This document shows positions 7,527 through 14,432 of a stretch of DNA of 45,375 nucleotides, piece after piece. The notes beneath the pieces were generated by a model. It made no database searches. It had not been told where the DNA came from and saw only the letters and a program-made list of their open reading frames with translations. Every line of letters begins with the position of its first letter. The first letter of the stretch is position 1. The stretch comes from Elusimicrobiaceae bacterium (GTDB taxonomy: Bacteria; Elusimicrobiota; Elusimicrobia; Elusimicrobiales; Elusimicrobiaceae): assembly GCA_017525025.1 (NCBI GenBank), contig JAFXUJ010000009.1, positions 115,948-161,322 of the forward strand. Reading direction: 5' to 3'. A program made the translations under genes and the position numbers.

Positions 7527-9049
7527 GCTTTGTGTCCACCTATTTGCTTATTACGCTCTATGGCTTTTGCACCTTTTTGTAGATTCATTCCACGTACAAT
7601 GGCATTCTTACCAAACTGTTCTTTAATGTCTAAAATCGTTTCTTGTAAATCATGCTCTCTTTGGAGTTCTTCTTTCTCTTCGGCCTTTTGCTTTGCTAAT
7701 GCTTCGTAGTCCGTAAATAAATCCAACTGCTCCGCCGTAGGCATTACCTCTGCTTGGCTGGCCGGAACTACTCTACCTGCAGTAACATAAATCTTCCGAA
7801 CGGTTAGATGCTCGTCTACGATTTTTACATACAGTTGGCTCATAGCTTCCATGATAATCTTGGTAGACGAGGTAAAGTTATCAAGGGTTACACTCCCATG
7901 GGCAGGTTTTGGCATCTTGCGACCATATCTATCCATTACTATCGGTCCTTTATAACCACGTGCGATAGAGGGATTAGTAAGGTTTTCCGTATCATAGTCC
8001 ACCGTAAGAACAAGTTGATCTGTTACCAGTCCTTTTTCTACTAGGTCTAGCACGAGCGAATCCGTCATTTCCCGAGTGATTAAACGCCCTTCTTCATACT
8101 TATATGGTCTATCTAATACCTGACCGGAACCTAAACTATGGCCGGATGGACGATAGGCTTTTATTTCTTTCATGGTGCAGGGCTCAATACCCCAAGCATG
8201 GTCTATCAGCAACTCGGCGTTTATCCCAAAGGTTTTATAGAGTAATTCTTCGTTGTAATATTCGTCGTCTTTGCCCATGGAACATCTTGCCACGTCTCCC
8301 ATGGTATAGAGGCCTATCTTCTCCAATCTTTCGGCTATCCCATGTCCTACTCGCCAAAAATCTGTAATCGGGGTATGAGACCATAGTTGCTCTTTATAGG
8401 CCTGTTCCGTTAGCTCCGCAATACGCACTCCGTCTTTATCCGCAGGTATATGTTTGGCCACAATATCCATAGCCACTTTCGCTAGATATAGGTTCGTCCC
8501 TATTCCGGCAGTAGCGGTTATCCCCGTAGCTTGTAAAACCTCTCGTATTAACTTAATGGCAAACTCGTGTGCGGTTAATTTGTAGTGCTTTAGGTAATCC
8601 GTAGCATCTATAAATACCTCATCTACCGAGTAGTTGTGGATATCTTCCGGTGCGACATACTTGAGGTAAATATCATAAATCTGATTACTAATCTCCATGT
8701 ACTTTGCCATTTGGGGTGGTGCGGCTATGTAATCCACCGCAAGGCTGGGGTTGGCTACCAGTTCCTCAAAGTTATGGGATTTGCCTGTTAGACGGCGATT
8801 TGGCGCATTTAATTGGCGTTTACGGTTAACTTCCTTGACCTTTTGCACAACCTTAAATAACCTCGCTCTTCCGCCAATACCAAAGGTTTTTAGAGACGGA
8901 GACACAGCAAGGCAGATAGTTTTTTCCGTACGGCTTGTATCCGCCACTATCAAGTTCGTAGTAAGTGGGTTTAGCTTACGCTGGACACACTCCACAGATG
9001 CGTAAAATGACTTGAGGTCTATTGCGATGTAGGATTTTTGCTTTGCCAT
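7523..9049 (-). CDS. Y-family translesion DNA polymerase (UvrX/UmuC type)
   Basis: Error-prone lesion-bypass polymerase. The palm motif AIDLKSFYASVE (catalytic Asp11) and the second metal motif YSVDEVFIDAT (Asp143-Glu144) are intact. The thumb helix-hairpin-helix region follows (VGHGIAERLEKIGLYTMGDV), then the little-finger domain with SHNF-like and GHSLGSGQVLD segments. About 508 residues, long for DinB but normal for UvrX-like enzymes of mobile elements. Start choice is uncertain: I use the ATG at 9049 (MAKQKSYIAIDL), since family members begin within a few residues of IAIDLKSF; an ATG at 9058 and a TTG at 9106 are alternatives and none has a clear ribosome site. With YolD it forms a mutagenesis pair likely to be damage-induced, though no LexA box was identified. 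Confidence 0.9.
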   Translation of the reverse strand: MAKQKSYIAIDLKSFYASVECVQRKLNPLTTNLIVADTSRTEKTICLAVSPSLKTFGIGGRARLFKVVQKVKEVNRKRQLNAPNRRLTGKSHNFEELVANPSLAVDYIAAPPQMAKYMEISNQIYDIYLKYVAPEDIHNYSVDEVFIDATDYLKHYKLTAHEFAIKLIREVLQATGITATAGIGTNLYLAKVAMDIVAKHIPADKDGVRIAELTEQAYKEQLWSHTPITDFWRVGHGIAERLEKIGLYTMGDVARCSMGKDDEYYNEELLYKTFGINAELLIDHAWGIEPCTMKEIKAYRPSGHSLGSGQVLDRPYKYEEGRLITREMTDSLVLDLVEKGLVTDQLVLTVDYDTENLTNPSIARGYKGPIVMDRYGRKMPKPAHGSVTLDNFTSSTKIIMEAMSQLYVKIVDEHLTVRKIYVTAGRVVPASQAEVMPTAEQLDLFTDYEALAKQKAEEKEELQREHDLQETILDIKEQFGKNAIVRGMNLQKGAKAIERNKQIGGHKA

Positions 9050-9284
9050 TACTACCATTTTAGCATTAACTAAAACGCTTTTCTCAATAAAGCCAATAGA
9101 ATACAACTTTTCTAAATCATGTAACAGTCAAAAAATTTTATCAATTTCGATATTCTCTAAATACAAAAAATGTAGAAAAATATAGAAAAGTTATATACAA
9201 AAATTTGACGAAGGGCCTCTTAATTGGTACACTCTAATGAGAAAAAGTGTAGCAATCTACAAAAAAATCAGTTATAAGGATAAT

Positions 9285-10592
9285 ATGATTGAAAGAGCCA
9301 AGTATTTAAATTTATTAATTAAAAGCAGAGATAATGGGTTTCCCAAAGTCATAACAGGTATCAGAAGATGTGGTAAATCCTATTTGCTAAAAGACATTTT
9401 CCGCAACTATCTGATTAACTCCGGCGTTGATGAAAAAGAGATTCTTTTGATAGAACTTGACGATGAAAAAAACAGTAGATTAAGAGACCCACTTGAGCTC
9501 GGCGAATATGTTCGAAAGTATTGTTCTGCCTTCAAGAAGTGCTATGTGTTTCTTGATGAGATACAAAGGGTATATACAATAGTAAACCCTAATTTAACAG
9601 CTGGCAACCATGTCTTGGCCACCAAGGGAGATACCGAGGTTATTTCATTCGTGGATGTAATACTTGGATTATCACATGAGAAGAATATTGACCTCTATGT
9701 GACGGGTTCCAATTCCAAAATGCTGTCTTCCGACATAATTACCGAATTTAGAGATAAGGCAACTAATATCAGTCTTAATCCTCTTTCTTTTGAAGAATTT
9801 TATGGCTACAGGGGTGGTTCTAAAAACGATGCTGTCTTTGAATATATGCAATACGGTGGAATGCCACTTGCAGTTGTAAAAGAGGAAACGGAAAAGAGGA
9901 AATATTTAAAAGATTTATTTGAGACGACTTACTTTAAGGATATTATTGAACATAACAAACTTAGACGATCTGAATCGTTGGAAGAACTTTGTAATATTTT
10001 AAGCGGTTCAGTTGGAAACTTGATAAATTCAGAAAAAATCGCCAATACTTATCAAAGTATCAAGAAGGAAAAAATCGAAAAAAACCTAGTCGACAAATAT
10101 ATATCGCATTTTGTAGATGCCTTTATTATACGGGAAGCAAGAAGATTTGACCTGAAGGGCAGAAAGGAAATAGGTGCGCTCCGCAAATACTATTTTACAG
10201 ATACTGGCCTCAGAAACGCAAGACTTAACTTTGTTTTTCCTGATGAAGGACATTTACTTGAAAATATGGTTTATAACGAGCTCATATACAACGATTATGT
10301 GGTAAATGTCGGTTCGTTTGATTCAATAGAAAGAAATGCGGATGGGGTGTCTGTCAGAAAAACAAATGAAATTGATTTTTACGCGACAAGAAACACAAAA
10401 AAATATTATATCCAGGTTTCTGACAATATATCTAATGCTAAAGTAAAGGCTAGAGAAGAAAGGCCATTTAAATTATTGAGAGACGGTATACAACGAATTA
10501 TTGTTATCAATAGACCCATTAATGAAACGGTTGATGAAAATGGCGTTGTGATAATTGGGATTGCTGATTTCTTGCTGAGGTATATTAAATAA
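9285..10592 (+). CDS. AAA-type ATPase with DUF4143-like C-terminus
   Basis: A 435-residue member of the widespread ATP-binding protein family with an N-terminal AAA domain and C-terminal DUF4143. Walker A is GIRRCGKSY near residue 27 and Walker B is YVFLDEIQR. The sensor region is LYVTGSNSKML, followed by the family hallmark LNPLSFEEFYGYRG. The C-terminal part carries NEIDFYA and YYIQVSD, resembling the nuclease-like fold of DUF4143, though the usual second catalytic lysine is not evident. The start at 9285 has AAGGATA upstream; a start at 9237 would have none. The gene is visibly more AT-rich than its neighbours, stands alone and points away from the polymerase pair. It is probably acquired cargo. 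Family function is unknown; anti-phage or toxin roles are only speculation. Confidence 0.8.
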   Translation: MIERAKYLNLLIKSRDNGFPKVITGIRRCGKSYLLKDIFRNYLINSGVDEKEILLIELDDEKNSRLRDPLELGEYVRKYCSAFKKCYVFLDEIQRVYTIVNPNLTAGNHVLATKGDTEVISFVDVILGLSHEKNIDLYVTGSNSKMLSSDIITEFRDKATNISLNPLSFEEFYGYRGGSKNDAVFEYMQYGGMPLAVVKEETEKRKYLKDLFETTYFKDIIEHNKLRRSESLEELCNILSGSVGNLINSEKIANTYQSIKKEKIEKNLVDKYISHFVDAFIIREARRFDLKGRKEIGALRKYYFTDTGLRNARLNFVFPDEGHLLENMVYNELIYNDYVVNVGSFDSIERNADGVSVRKTNEIDFYATRNTKKYYIQVSDNISNAKVKAREERPFKLLRDGIQRIIVINRPINETVDENGVVIIGIADFLLRYIK

Positions 10593-10709
10593 AAACCCTC
10601 TAATGATGTTGTGCTGAAGTGCCCTCCGCCTCTTTGTTCAGACGGTTTTCAATATATGTTATTTTGAGTACCCTTTTCAAGAAAGGAACTGTATATTCTA
10701 TGCCTGGAA

Positions 10710-11168
10710 TTATTTTTGTGTGGGCTTATTACCACACCAGTTGTATTTGAGTTTCTTTTGACCTTCATAGGGGACGGCAAGATTGGCATTGAGTAGGGCG
10801 GTGGCTAAACTGCTTTCCGCTTTTGTCTCCGTATTTACCACGAAGACTGAGCATAAAAGCCGGAAATACTTGTCTTTACCACAATTGCGTAGGGTAACAG
10901 ACCCTTTTTTTAGGAACTCACGCGTGAAAAGTTTGGCTTGTTTGGCCTTTTTCTTCTCGCAATCGTCTTTTGTTCTAAACTCCGGAGCATCTACTCCACG
11001 CACTCGAACGGAGATATAGTTGCATACGACAGGCAGGGTGCATGGAAGCATTACTTTGAAAGTATCGCCATCATAAACGGAAGTAACCGTAACATCGGTT
11101 ATATCGTCGTTCTTGGCGAAAGACGGCAGACAAATAAAAAGTAGTAAAATAGGAAGAATGTAGCGCAC
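10710..11168 (-). CDS. Secreted thermonuclease (SNase) family protein
   Basis: Staphylococcal-nuclease-like phosphodiesterase. After a signal peptide (RYILPILLLFICLPSFA) comes the OB-fold core with VTSVYDGDTFKV (metal Asp), SVRVRGVDAPEFR (catalytic Arg and Glu) and YFRLLCSVFV (second Arg). Four Cys residues could form disulfides after export. I choose the GTG at 11168, which has AAAGGA seven bases upstream and leaves a normal signal peptide; the upstream ATG at 11204 has no ribosome site. The mature protein would act in the periplasm or outside the cell. It stands alone on the minus strand. A role in excluding incoming DNA or in nutrient release is possible but inferred only. Confidence 0.82.
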   Translation of the reverse strand: MRYILPILLLFICLPSFAKNDDITDVTVTSVYDGDTFKVMLPCTLPVVCNYISVRVRGVDAPEFRTKDDCEKKKAKQAKLFTREFLKKGSVTLRNCGKDKYFRLLCSVFVVNTETKAESSLATALLNANLAVPYEGQKKLKYNWCGNKPTQK

Positions 11169-11526
11169 GGCGGTATCCTTTGTAATAAGCGATGCCGTGT
11201 GCATATAAAAACGGCTCTCTGCTTATGGATATCATAACACATAAACAAACAGCCGTAACCCATCGTATAGACGATGAGTGTTCAGCACAGCAAAGAATGG
11301 GTAGCTTTCCCAATCCATACTGCGCTTAATACGACTATCTTTCGGTTATGATATCGCTTACTGTTGTAAACTGTATCCGTCTAAACTTCAACGGAAGACC
11401 AAAAAACAGTTTAAATCCTTCAATTGTAACACAGCCACTTTTAAGACTGTGGGCAAAAAATTATCTCCTAAAATATTCTCTCTTTTTATTATAAAATATT
11501 TCGTTGGTACTATGTCAAAAATACCT
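11169..11526. other. Gene-free stretch with long inverted repeats
   Basis: About 350 bases between the nuclease and the Thg1-like gene, both on the minus strand. It contains a perfect 11-bp inverted repeat GATATCATAAC (11228-11238) / GTTATGATATC (11345-11355). Directly outside, taagcgat (near 11187) pairs with atcgctta (near 11353), so the two structures are mutually exclusive. The nuclease promoter must lie here. No tRNA or open frame with a ribosome site was recognised. Confidence 0.5.
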
Positions 11527-12282
11527 TTATTTAACTAATTTGACAATCCAATTCCTGTACTCTTCCCCAACAGGCAAATCATAATTTTCCACTAATTTTC
11601 TGCGAGTGCAGGATTGCAGGGTATTAGTAACGTGGTTTAAGCCCTCTTTAGTGGTCTCGTCCCAATACAAAGCACTTCCGTATAACTGCCATTTGGGTAT
11701 GCTATTTATGTCCATGTTGAAGTGGGCTAACAACTCGGTTTTATTTCTAAAGGGCATATTGGTCAGCTCTTTGGCGGCATCCTGTGGGGTTTTACCGGAT
11801 GCCACAAGTTTATAATAGCAATGGGCCAATACGGAGTTCCGCGCAGAATCAGACTGTCTCCATGCAAAATAATCCTGCAAGGCATCTACATCCGGCAAAG
11901 GTATCATTCGGCAGTCAAAGATGGCATCTCTGCCGATTTCCTTGGAAAAATTGACACTCGTTTCTGCGGCGAGAATAGAGTTGTATTTGCGGACCTTACG
12001 GTTAAACTTATCAGCGTTGGGTTTGAACAGCAAGGAAATCTCGTCACTTTCGTTATATGCATAGGCAATTTGGAAGTAGGAGTTCATAAGAAAAGTCATG
12101 GTATTGATAATAGCTTGTCTAAACCGAATATCAAACGGTTTTTCCAAGTCCATATCTTCCTTGGTAAGTTTAGTGAAACCTTTGCCATCCAAACGGGCTA
12201 CCATAAAGCAGTCATCAGGAATTACTTGGTCCAAGGACTCCTCAAACTTCCGCATTTTTGTGTCAAACTCGTCAAACTTCAT
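11527..12282 (-). CDS. Thg1-like 3'-5' RNA polymerase (TLP)
   Basis: Member of the tRNA-His guanylyltransferase superfamily, which adds nucleotides to RNA 5' ends in the 3'-to-5' direction after activating the 5' phosphate. The 251-residue protein has the palm-like metal sites ARLDGKGFTKL (Asp32) and YNESDEISLLF (Asp80-Glu81). Where eukaryotic Thg1 has HINNLYN, this protein has ARNSVLAHCYYKL (about 147-159), which places it with bacterial TLPs that repair 5'-truncated tRNA rather than classical tRNA-His enzymes. I start at the ATG at 12282 because it overlaps the upstream kinase stop codon (ATGA); the longer start at 12297 adds only MGRNS. Translational coupling to the kinase indicates a shared task on RNA 5' ends. 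Substrate is unproven. Confidence 0.88.
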   Translation of the reverse strand: MKFDEFDTKMRKFEESLDQVIPDDCFMVARLDGKGFTKLTKEDMDLEKPFDIRFRQAIINTMTFLMNSYFQIAYAYNESDEISLLFKPNADKFNRKVRKYNSILAAETSVNFSKEIGRDAIFDCRMIPLPDVDALQDYFAWRQSDSARNSVLAHCYYKLVASGKTPQDAAKELTNMPFRNKTELLAHFNMDINSIPKWQLYGSALYWDETTKEGLNHVTNTLQSCTRRKLVENYDLPVGEEYRNWIVKLVK

Positions 12283-12755
12283 ACTGTTTCGTCCCATTTA
12301 CTAACTATAAAGTCGTTATTCTCTATTTTAACATAGTACAACTCGTCAAAATCTTCCGCATAGCTTGGCTGTTCTAACCGTTTTGCGGTGGCTAAAATGG
12401 CTTTTAGAGGTACTTGGACCTTTCCGGTGCGTTGCTTATTACGTTGCGAGCATTCTTCTATGGCAGACCGAAAATACAGTCCTACCGCCTTGTAGCCCTT
12501 GGCTTTGGCTAAATCTAAATATTTCTTGCGTTCAACCTTGGTAGGGTTGGTATTGTCCACCACGAAGGATAGCCCCTTTTTTAGGGCATTTTCAAGAGCT
12601 TTCTCCTCGTTACTGCGTGTATGTAATTGGTCCAAACTTATGTATTCATATTCAGGAAAAAACCTATGGGCAAAGGTGGTCTTGCCACTTGCCTGAATAC
12701 CTATAAGAATGAAACATGTGCGTAGATTTTTCCCAAATGTGAAATTAGCTTCCAT
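12279..12755 (-). CDS. Polynucleotide 5'-kinase (PNKP/T4 Pnkp kinase-domain type)
   Basis: P-loop kinase of 158 residues. Walker A is GIQASGKTT (19-27), followed by YISLDQL with a candidate catalytic Asp42. The segment VVDNTNPTKVERKKYLDLA closely resembles the DNTNP region of the kinase domain of animal PNKP, which phosphorylates 5'-OH ends of nucleic acids. The lid region RSAIEECSQRNKQR and the family ending (VPLKAILATAKRLEQPSYAEDFDE) also fit. There is no phosphatase domain. The start at 12755 leaves a normal N-terminus; no clear ribosome site exists for it or for a GTG at 12779. It is the first gene of a two-gene unit with the Thg1-like enzyme. A kinase that makes a 5' phosphate followed by an enzyme that activates and extends it is a coherent RNA-repair pair. 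Confidence 0.85.
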   Translation of the reverse strand: MEANFTFGKNLRTCFILIGIQASGKTTFAHRFFPEYEYISLDQLHTRSNEEKALENALKKGLSFVVDNTNPTKVERKKYLDLAKAKGYKAVGLYFRSAIEECSQRNKQRTGKVQVPLKAILATAKRLEQPSYAEDFDELYYVKIENNDFIVSKWDETV

Positions 12756-12778
12756 AATAAAATGATAGCAAATACACA

Positions 12779-12794
12779 CGACAACACGTTGTCG
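12779..12794. promoter_or_regulatory. Dyad between the divergent kinase-TLP and macro-domain genes
   Basis: Arms CGACAAC / GTTGTCG separated by AC, in the 93-base gap between the divergent genes. It lies just upstream of the kinase ATG and could be the operator through which both transcripts are controlled. Promoter hexamers are weak: TATCAT before the kinase and TACAAT before the macro gene, each only a few bases from its ATG. No regulator was matched to the site. Confidence 0.5.
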
Positions 12795-12848
12795 CTTTTA
12801 TCGCCATAGAAAAAGACTATTATTGCATTTATTTTCTACAATATACCT

Positions 12849-13349
12849 ATGCTAAAAGTCATTCAAGGGGATATAACCACACTTAAAGTGGATGCCATCG
12901 TAAATGCCGCAAACCATACTCTTTTGGGTGGCGGTGGCGTAGATGGTGCAATACATAAAGCCGCAGGGCCGGAATTGCTCAAAGAATGCCGCACCTTGGG
13001 TGGTTGCCCGACCGGACAAGCCAAAATAACCTCTGCCTACAACCTTCCCTGTAAATATATCATCCATACCGTTGGTCCTGTTTGGTATGGTGGAAATCAT
13101 AACGAGCTAAAAGACCTATTTAATTGCTACACAAACTCCATGCGATTGGCAGAAGTGTATGGTTGTGAAAGTATAGCTTTTCCCTGTATTTCCACCGGAG
13201 TTTATCGTTTTCCAAAAGAACAAGCCGCACAAATCGCTATAACCGCTATAAAACAAATATCTCCCTCATCAAAAACCATAAAGGAAGTGACTTTTGTGTG
13301 TTTTGAAGCAGAGGATAAGAATATATATGATAATCTGATAAAAAATTAA
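12849..13349 (+). CDS. Macro-domain ADP-ribose hydrolase (MacroD/YmdB type)
   Basis: A 166-residue single macro domain. Hallmarks are VDAIVNAANHTLLGGGGVDG (20-39), with the ligand-binding Asn and Gly loop, IHKAAGPELLKEC, TGQAKITSAYNLP, IIHTVGP and the second loop AFPCISTGVYRFP. Such proteins remove ADP-ribose from proteins or nucleic acid ends, or deacetylate O-acetyl-ADP-ribose; some yeast relatives act on ADP-ribose 1''-phosphate from tRNA splicing. The gene is divergent from the kinase-TLP pair across a short gap with a dyad, suggesting shared control. No ribosome site is visible before its ATG, unlike the structural genes. It ends at a strong bidirectional terminator. Link to RNA repair or to reversal of ADP-ribosylating toxins is inferred from chemistry and position. 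Confidence 0.88.
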   Translation: MLKVIQGDITTLKVDAIVNAANHTLLGGGGVDGAIHKAAGPELLKECRTLGGCPTGQAKITSAYNLPCKYIIHTVGPVWYGGNHNELKDLFNCYTNSMRLAEVYGCESIAFPCISTGVYRFPKEQAAQIAITAIKQISPSSKTIKEVTFVCFEAEDKNIYDNLIKN

Positions 13350-13379
13350 GTTGGCTACAAATTGTAACCACCTTAAACT

Positions 13380-13415
13380 AAAAGACCACCGCTCCAAATA
13401 GTGTGGTGGTCTTTT
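13380..13415. terminator. Bidirectional terminator between macro-domain and repressor genes
   Basis: Stem AAAAGACCACC (13380-13390) / GGTGGTCTTTT (13405-13415), followed by further T residues on the plus strand and preceded by an A-run. It can end both the rightward macro-domain transcript and the leftward repressor transcript, whose stop codon lies at 13419. Confidence 0.88.
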
Positions 13416-13418
13416 TTA

Positions 13419-14093
13419 TTAAGCAATTATACGTTTGCGCTTCTTCTTTGGCGGTTTGTAGATGTTTATAATCTTTCCAACGATTTCAACATCTTCTATC
13501 TTTTTAGTAATTGTGCGGTATTTCGGATTGTCAGGTATCAGCTCTACCTTCCCATCGCAAATAAACATTCTTTTTATGGTGCTATACTCCTCCGAAATTC
13601 TAGCGAGCACAACATCTCCGTTGGTGGGTGTGACTTCCGGATCAATGATTACATAATCGCCATTATAGATAGAGGAACGCGGGTCCTTGGGATCTTCCAT
13701 ACAGTTTCCTTCTACTTTGATTGCGAATTGCTTTTCTCCGGATTTATTAAAGGGTATATAGCTTTCCACTTCTTCAAGAATAAATTTCTCGTTGGTGGCA
13801 GAGGAAATGCCCATCACAGGGATTAATTTAATATCTGTCGCCACCTTAACTCTGTGGATGTATTCTTTAGTAGTTTCCTTTTTTGTGGCAAGGAAATAGT
13901 CAAGGGGTTTATCCAAGATAGTAGCAATCTTTTGCAGGTTTTCAATACTGGGATTACGGTGTCCCATTACCCAGTAATTAACTTGGGCTTGGGTTATTCC
14001 CATTTCTCTGCCTAGACTAGCTTGCGACATCTCTGCATCACGCAAGGCGGCTTTTATTCGTTCGCCAATCTGATTTTTTTCTTTTTCAGGCAT
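13419..14093 (-). CDS. CI/LexA-like prophage repressor with altered peptidase site
   Basis: Maintains lysogeny by binding the operators at 14168-14224. The 224-residue protein has an N-terminal XRE helix-turn-helix (SQASLGREMGITQAQVNYW, about 23-41) and a C-terminal S24-like domain (about 90-210). In that domain the nucleophile motif, normally G-D/N-S-M, reads EGNCMEDP, so Cys131 replaces Ser; the general-base lysine is present in STIKRMF (Lys174). The usual Ala-Gly cleavage dipeptide after the PVMG segment appears replaced by SSAT. RecA-stimulated autocleavage may thus be changed or lost. The start has AGGAGA seven bases upstream. It ends in a basic tail (PPKKKRKR). It is transcribed divergently from the early operon. 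Confidence 0.88.
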   Translation of the reverse strand: MPEKEKNQIGERIKAALRDAEMSQASLGREMGITQAQVNYWVMGHRNPSIENLQKIATILDKPLDYFLATKKETTKEYIHRVKVATDIKLIPVMGISSATNEKFILEEVESYIPFNKSGEKQFAIKVEGNCMEDPKDPRSSIYNGDYVIIDPEVTPTNGDVVLARISEEYSTIKRMFICDGKVELIPDNPKYRTITKKIEDVEIVGKIINIYKPPKKKRKRIIA

Positions 14094-14132
14094 ATTTCTG
14101 TTCTCCTAACCTTTATTATCGTCGGTAGAAAC

Positions 14133-14162
14133 ATTCTAAAATAACCCCTTGACAAAATGCAA
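14133..14162 (-). promoter_or_regulatory. Probable repressor maintenance promoter
   Basis: On the minus strand TTGCAT (14162-14157) and TAGAAT (14138-14133) are separated by 18 bases, upstream of the repressor start. The first operator lies a few bases upstream of the -35 box, in the position from which a bound repressor could activate its own promoter. Predicted from consensus only. Confidence 0.55.
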
Positions 14163-14175
14163 GTTATGTTATAAA
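14149..14175 (+). promoter_or_regulatory. Probable early rightward promoter
   Basis: TTGACA (14149-14154) with TATAAA at 14170-14175 (15-base spacer) or TAAACT two bases later (17-base spacer). The -10 region lies inside the first operator, so repressor binding would block it. The -35 box nearly abuts that of the leftward repressor promoter. This is a classic overlapping divergent switch. Confidence 0.65.
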
Positions 14176-14182
14176 CTATAAC
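14168..14182. promoter_or_regulatory. Operator 1: GTTATA-AAC-TATAAC
   Basis: Perfect 6-bp inverted repeat with a three-base centre, overlapping the -10 region of the early promoter. It is the first of three copies whose centres are exactly 21 bp apart, that is two helical turns. It is the probable binding site of the repressor encoded at 13419-14093. Confidence 0.8.
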
Positions 14183-14188
14183 TAAACC

Positions 14189-14203
14189 GTTATACTTTAT
14201 AAC
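14189..14203. promoter_or_regulatory. Operator 2: GTTATA-CTT-TATAAC
   Basis: Second perfect 15-bp palindrome, 21 bp centre to centre from operators 1 and 3, with the linker taaacc before it. The spacing would put repressor dimers on the same DNA face and allow cooperative contact. Confidence 0.8.
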
Positions 14204-14209
14204 TAAAAG

Positions 14210-14224
14210 GTTATACTTTATAAC
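14210..14224. promoter_or_regulatory. Operator 3: GTTATA-CTT-TATAAC
   Basis: Third copy, identical to operator 2 over all 15 bases, with the linker taaaag before it. It lies downstream of the predicted early transcription start, so it could act as a roadblock. Confidence 0.8.
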
Positions 14225-14241
14225 AACGCAGTAAAGAGCGC

Positions 14242-14390
14242 ATCGTTACAGATTGTATGGCGCAAACGATATTTGAAAATTTAAATCGGGAGTCAGATTT
14301 TGTTAGGGGTGACACCCTTTCAAATAAAGTTGTATTCACCATGTACCGATAGTCAAAAGGGCCACCAAGCACATTTAATTATCGGTACAT
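14242..14390 (+). ncRNA. Hairpin-rich untranslated leader of the early operon
   Basis: No open frame with a ribosome site occurs between the operators and the first early gene. Three successive inverted repeats are present: ATCGTT / AACGAT (14242-14270); ATTTGAAA / TTTCAAAT (14271-14325), which encloses an AGGGGTGACACCCT hairpin; and a perfect 11-bp ATGTACCGATA / TATCGGTACAT (14341-14390). It could be a structured 5' leader controlling antitermination or translation, a small RNA, or a set of DNA binding sites. No known RNA family was recognised. Confidence 0.5.
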
Positions 14391-14406
14391 ACATTTTAGC
14401 ACATTT

Positions 14407-14421
14407 GTTATAAAAAATAAC
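14407..14421. promoter_or_regulatory. Degenerate fourth operator-like site
   Basis: GTTATA-AAA-AATAAC differs from the operator consensus by one base in the right half. It lies just before the ribosome site of the first early gene. It could be a low-affinity repressor site or chance in AT-rich DNA. Confidence 0.4.
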
Positions 14422-14432
14422 GGAGAAGTTAT

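Noticed and set aside
9107-9190. CTTTTCTA / TAGAAAAG inverted pair upstream of the Y-family polymerase as an SOS operator
   Set aside because: Arms are 68 bases apart in AT-rich DNA and do not resemble a LexA site I know.
14168-14224. CRISPR-like regular repeats
   Set aside because: 15-bp palindromes with 6-bp linkers are operators; units and spacers are too short and no cas genes are present.
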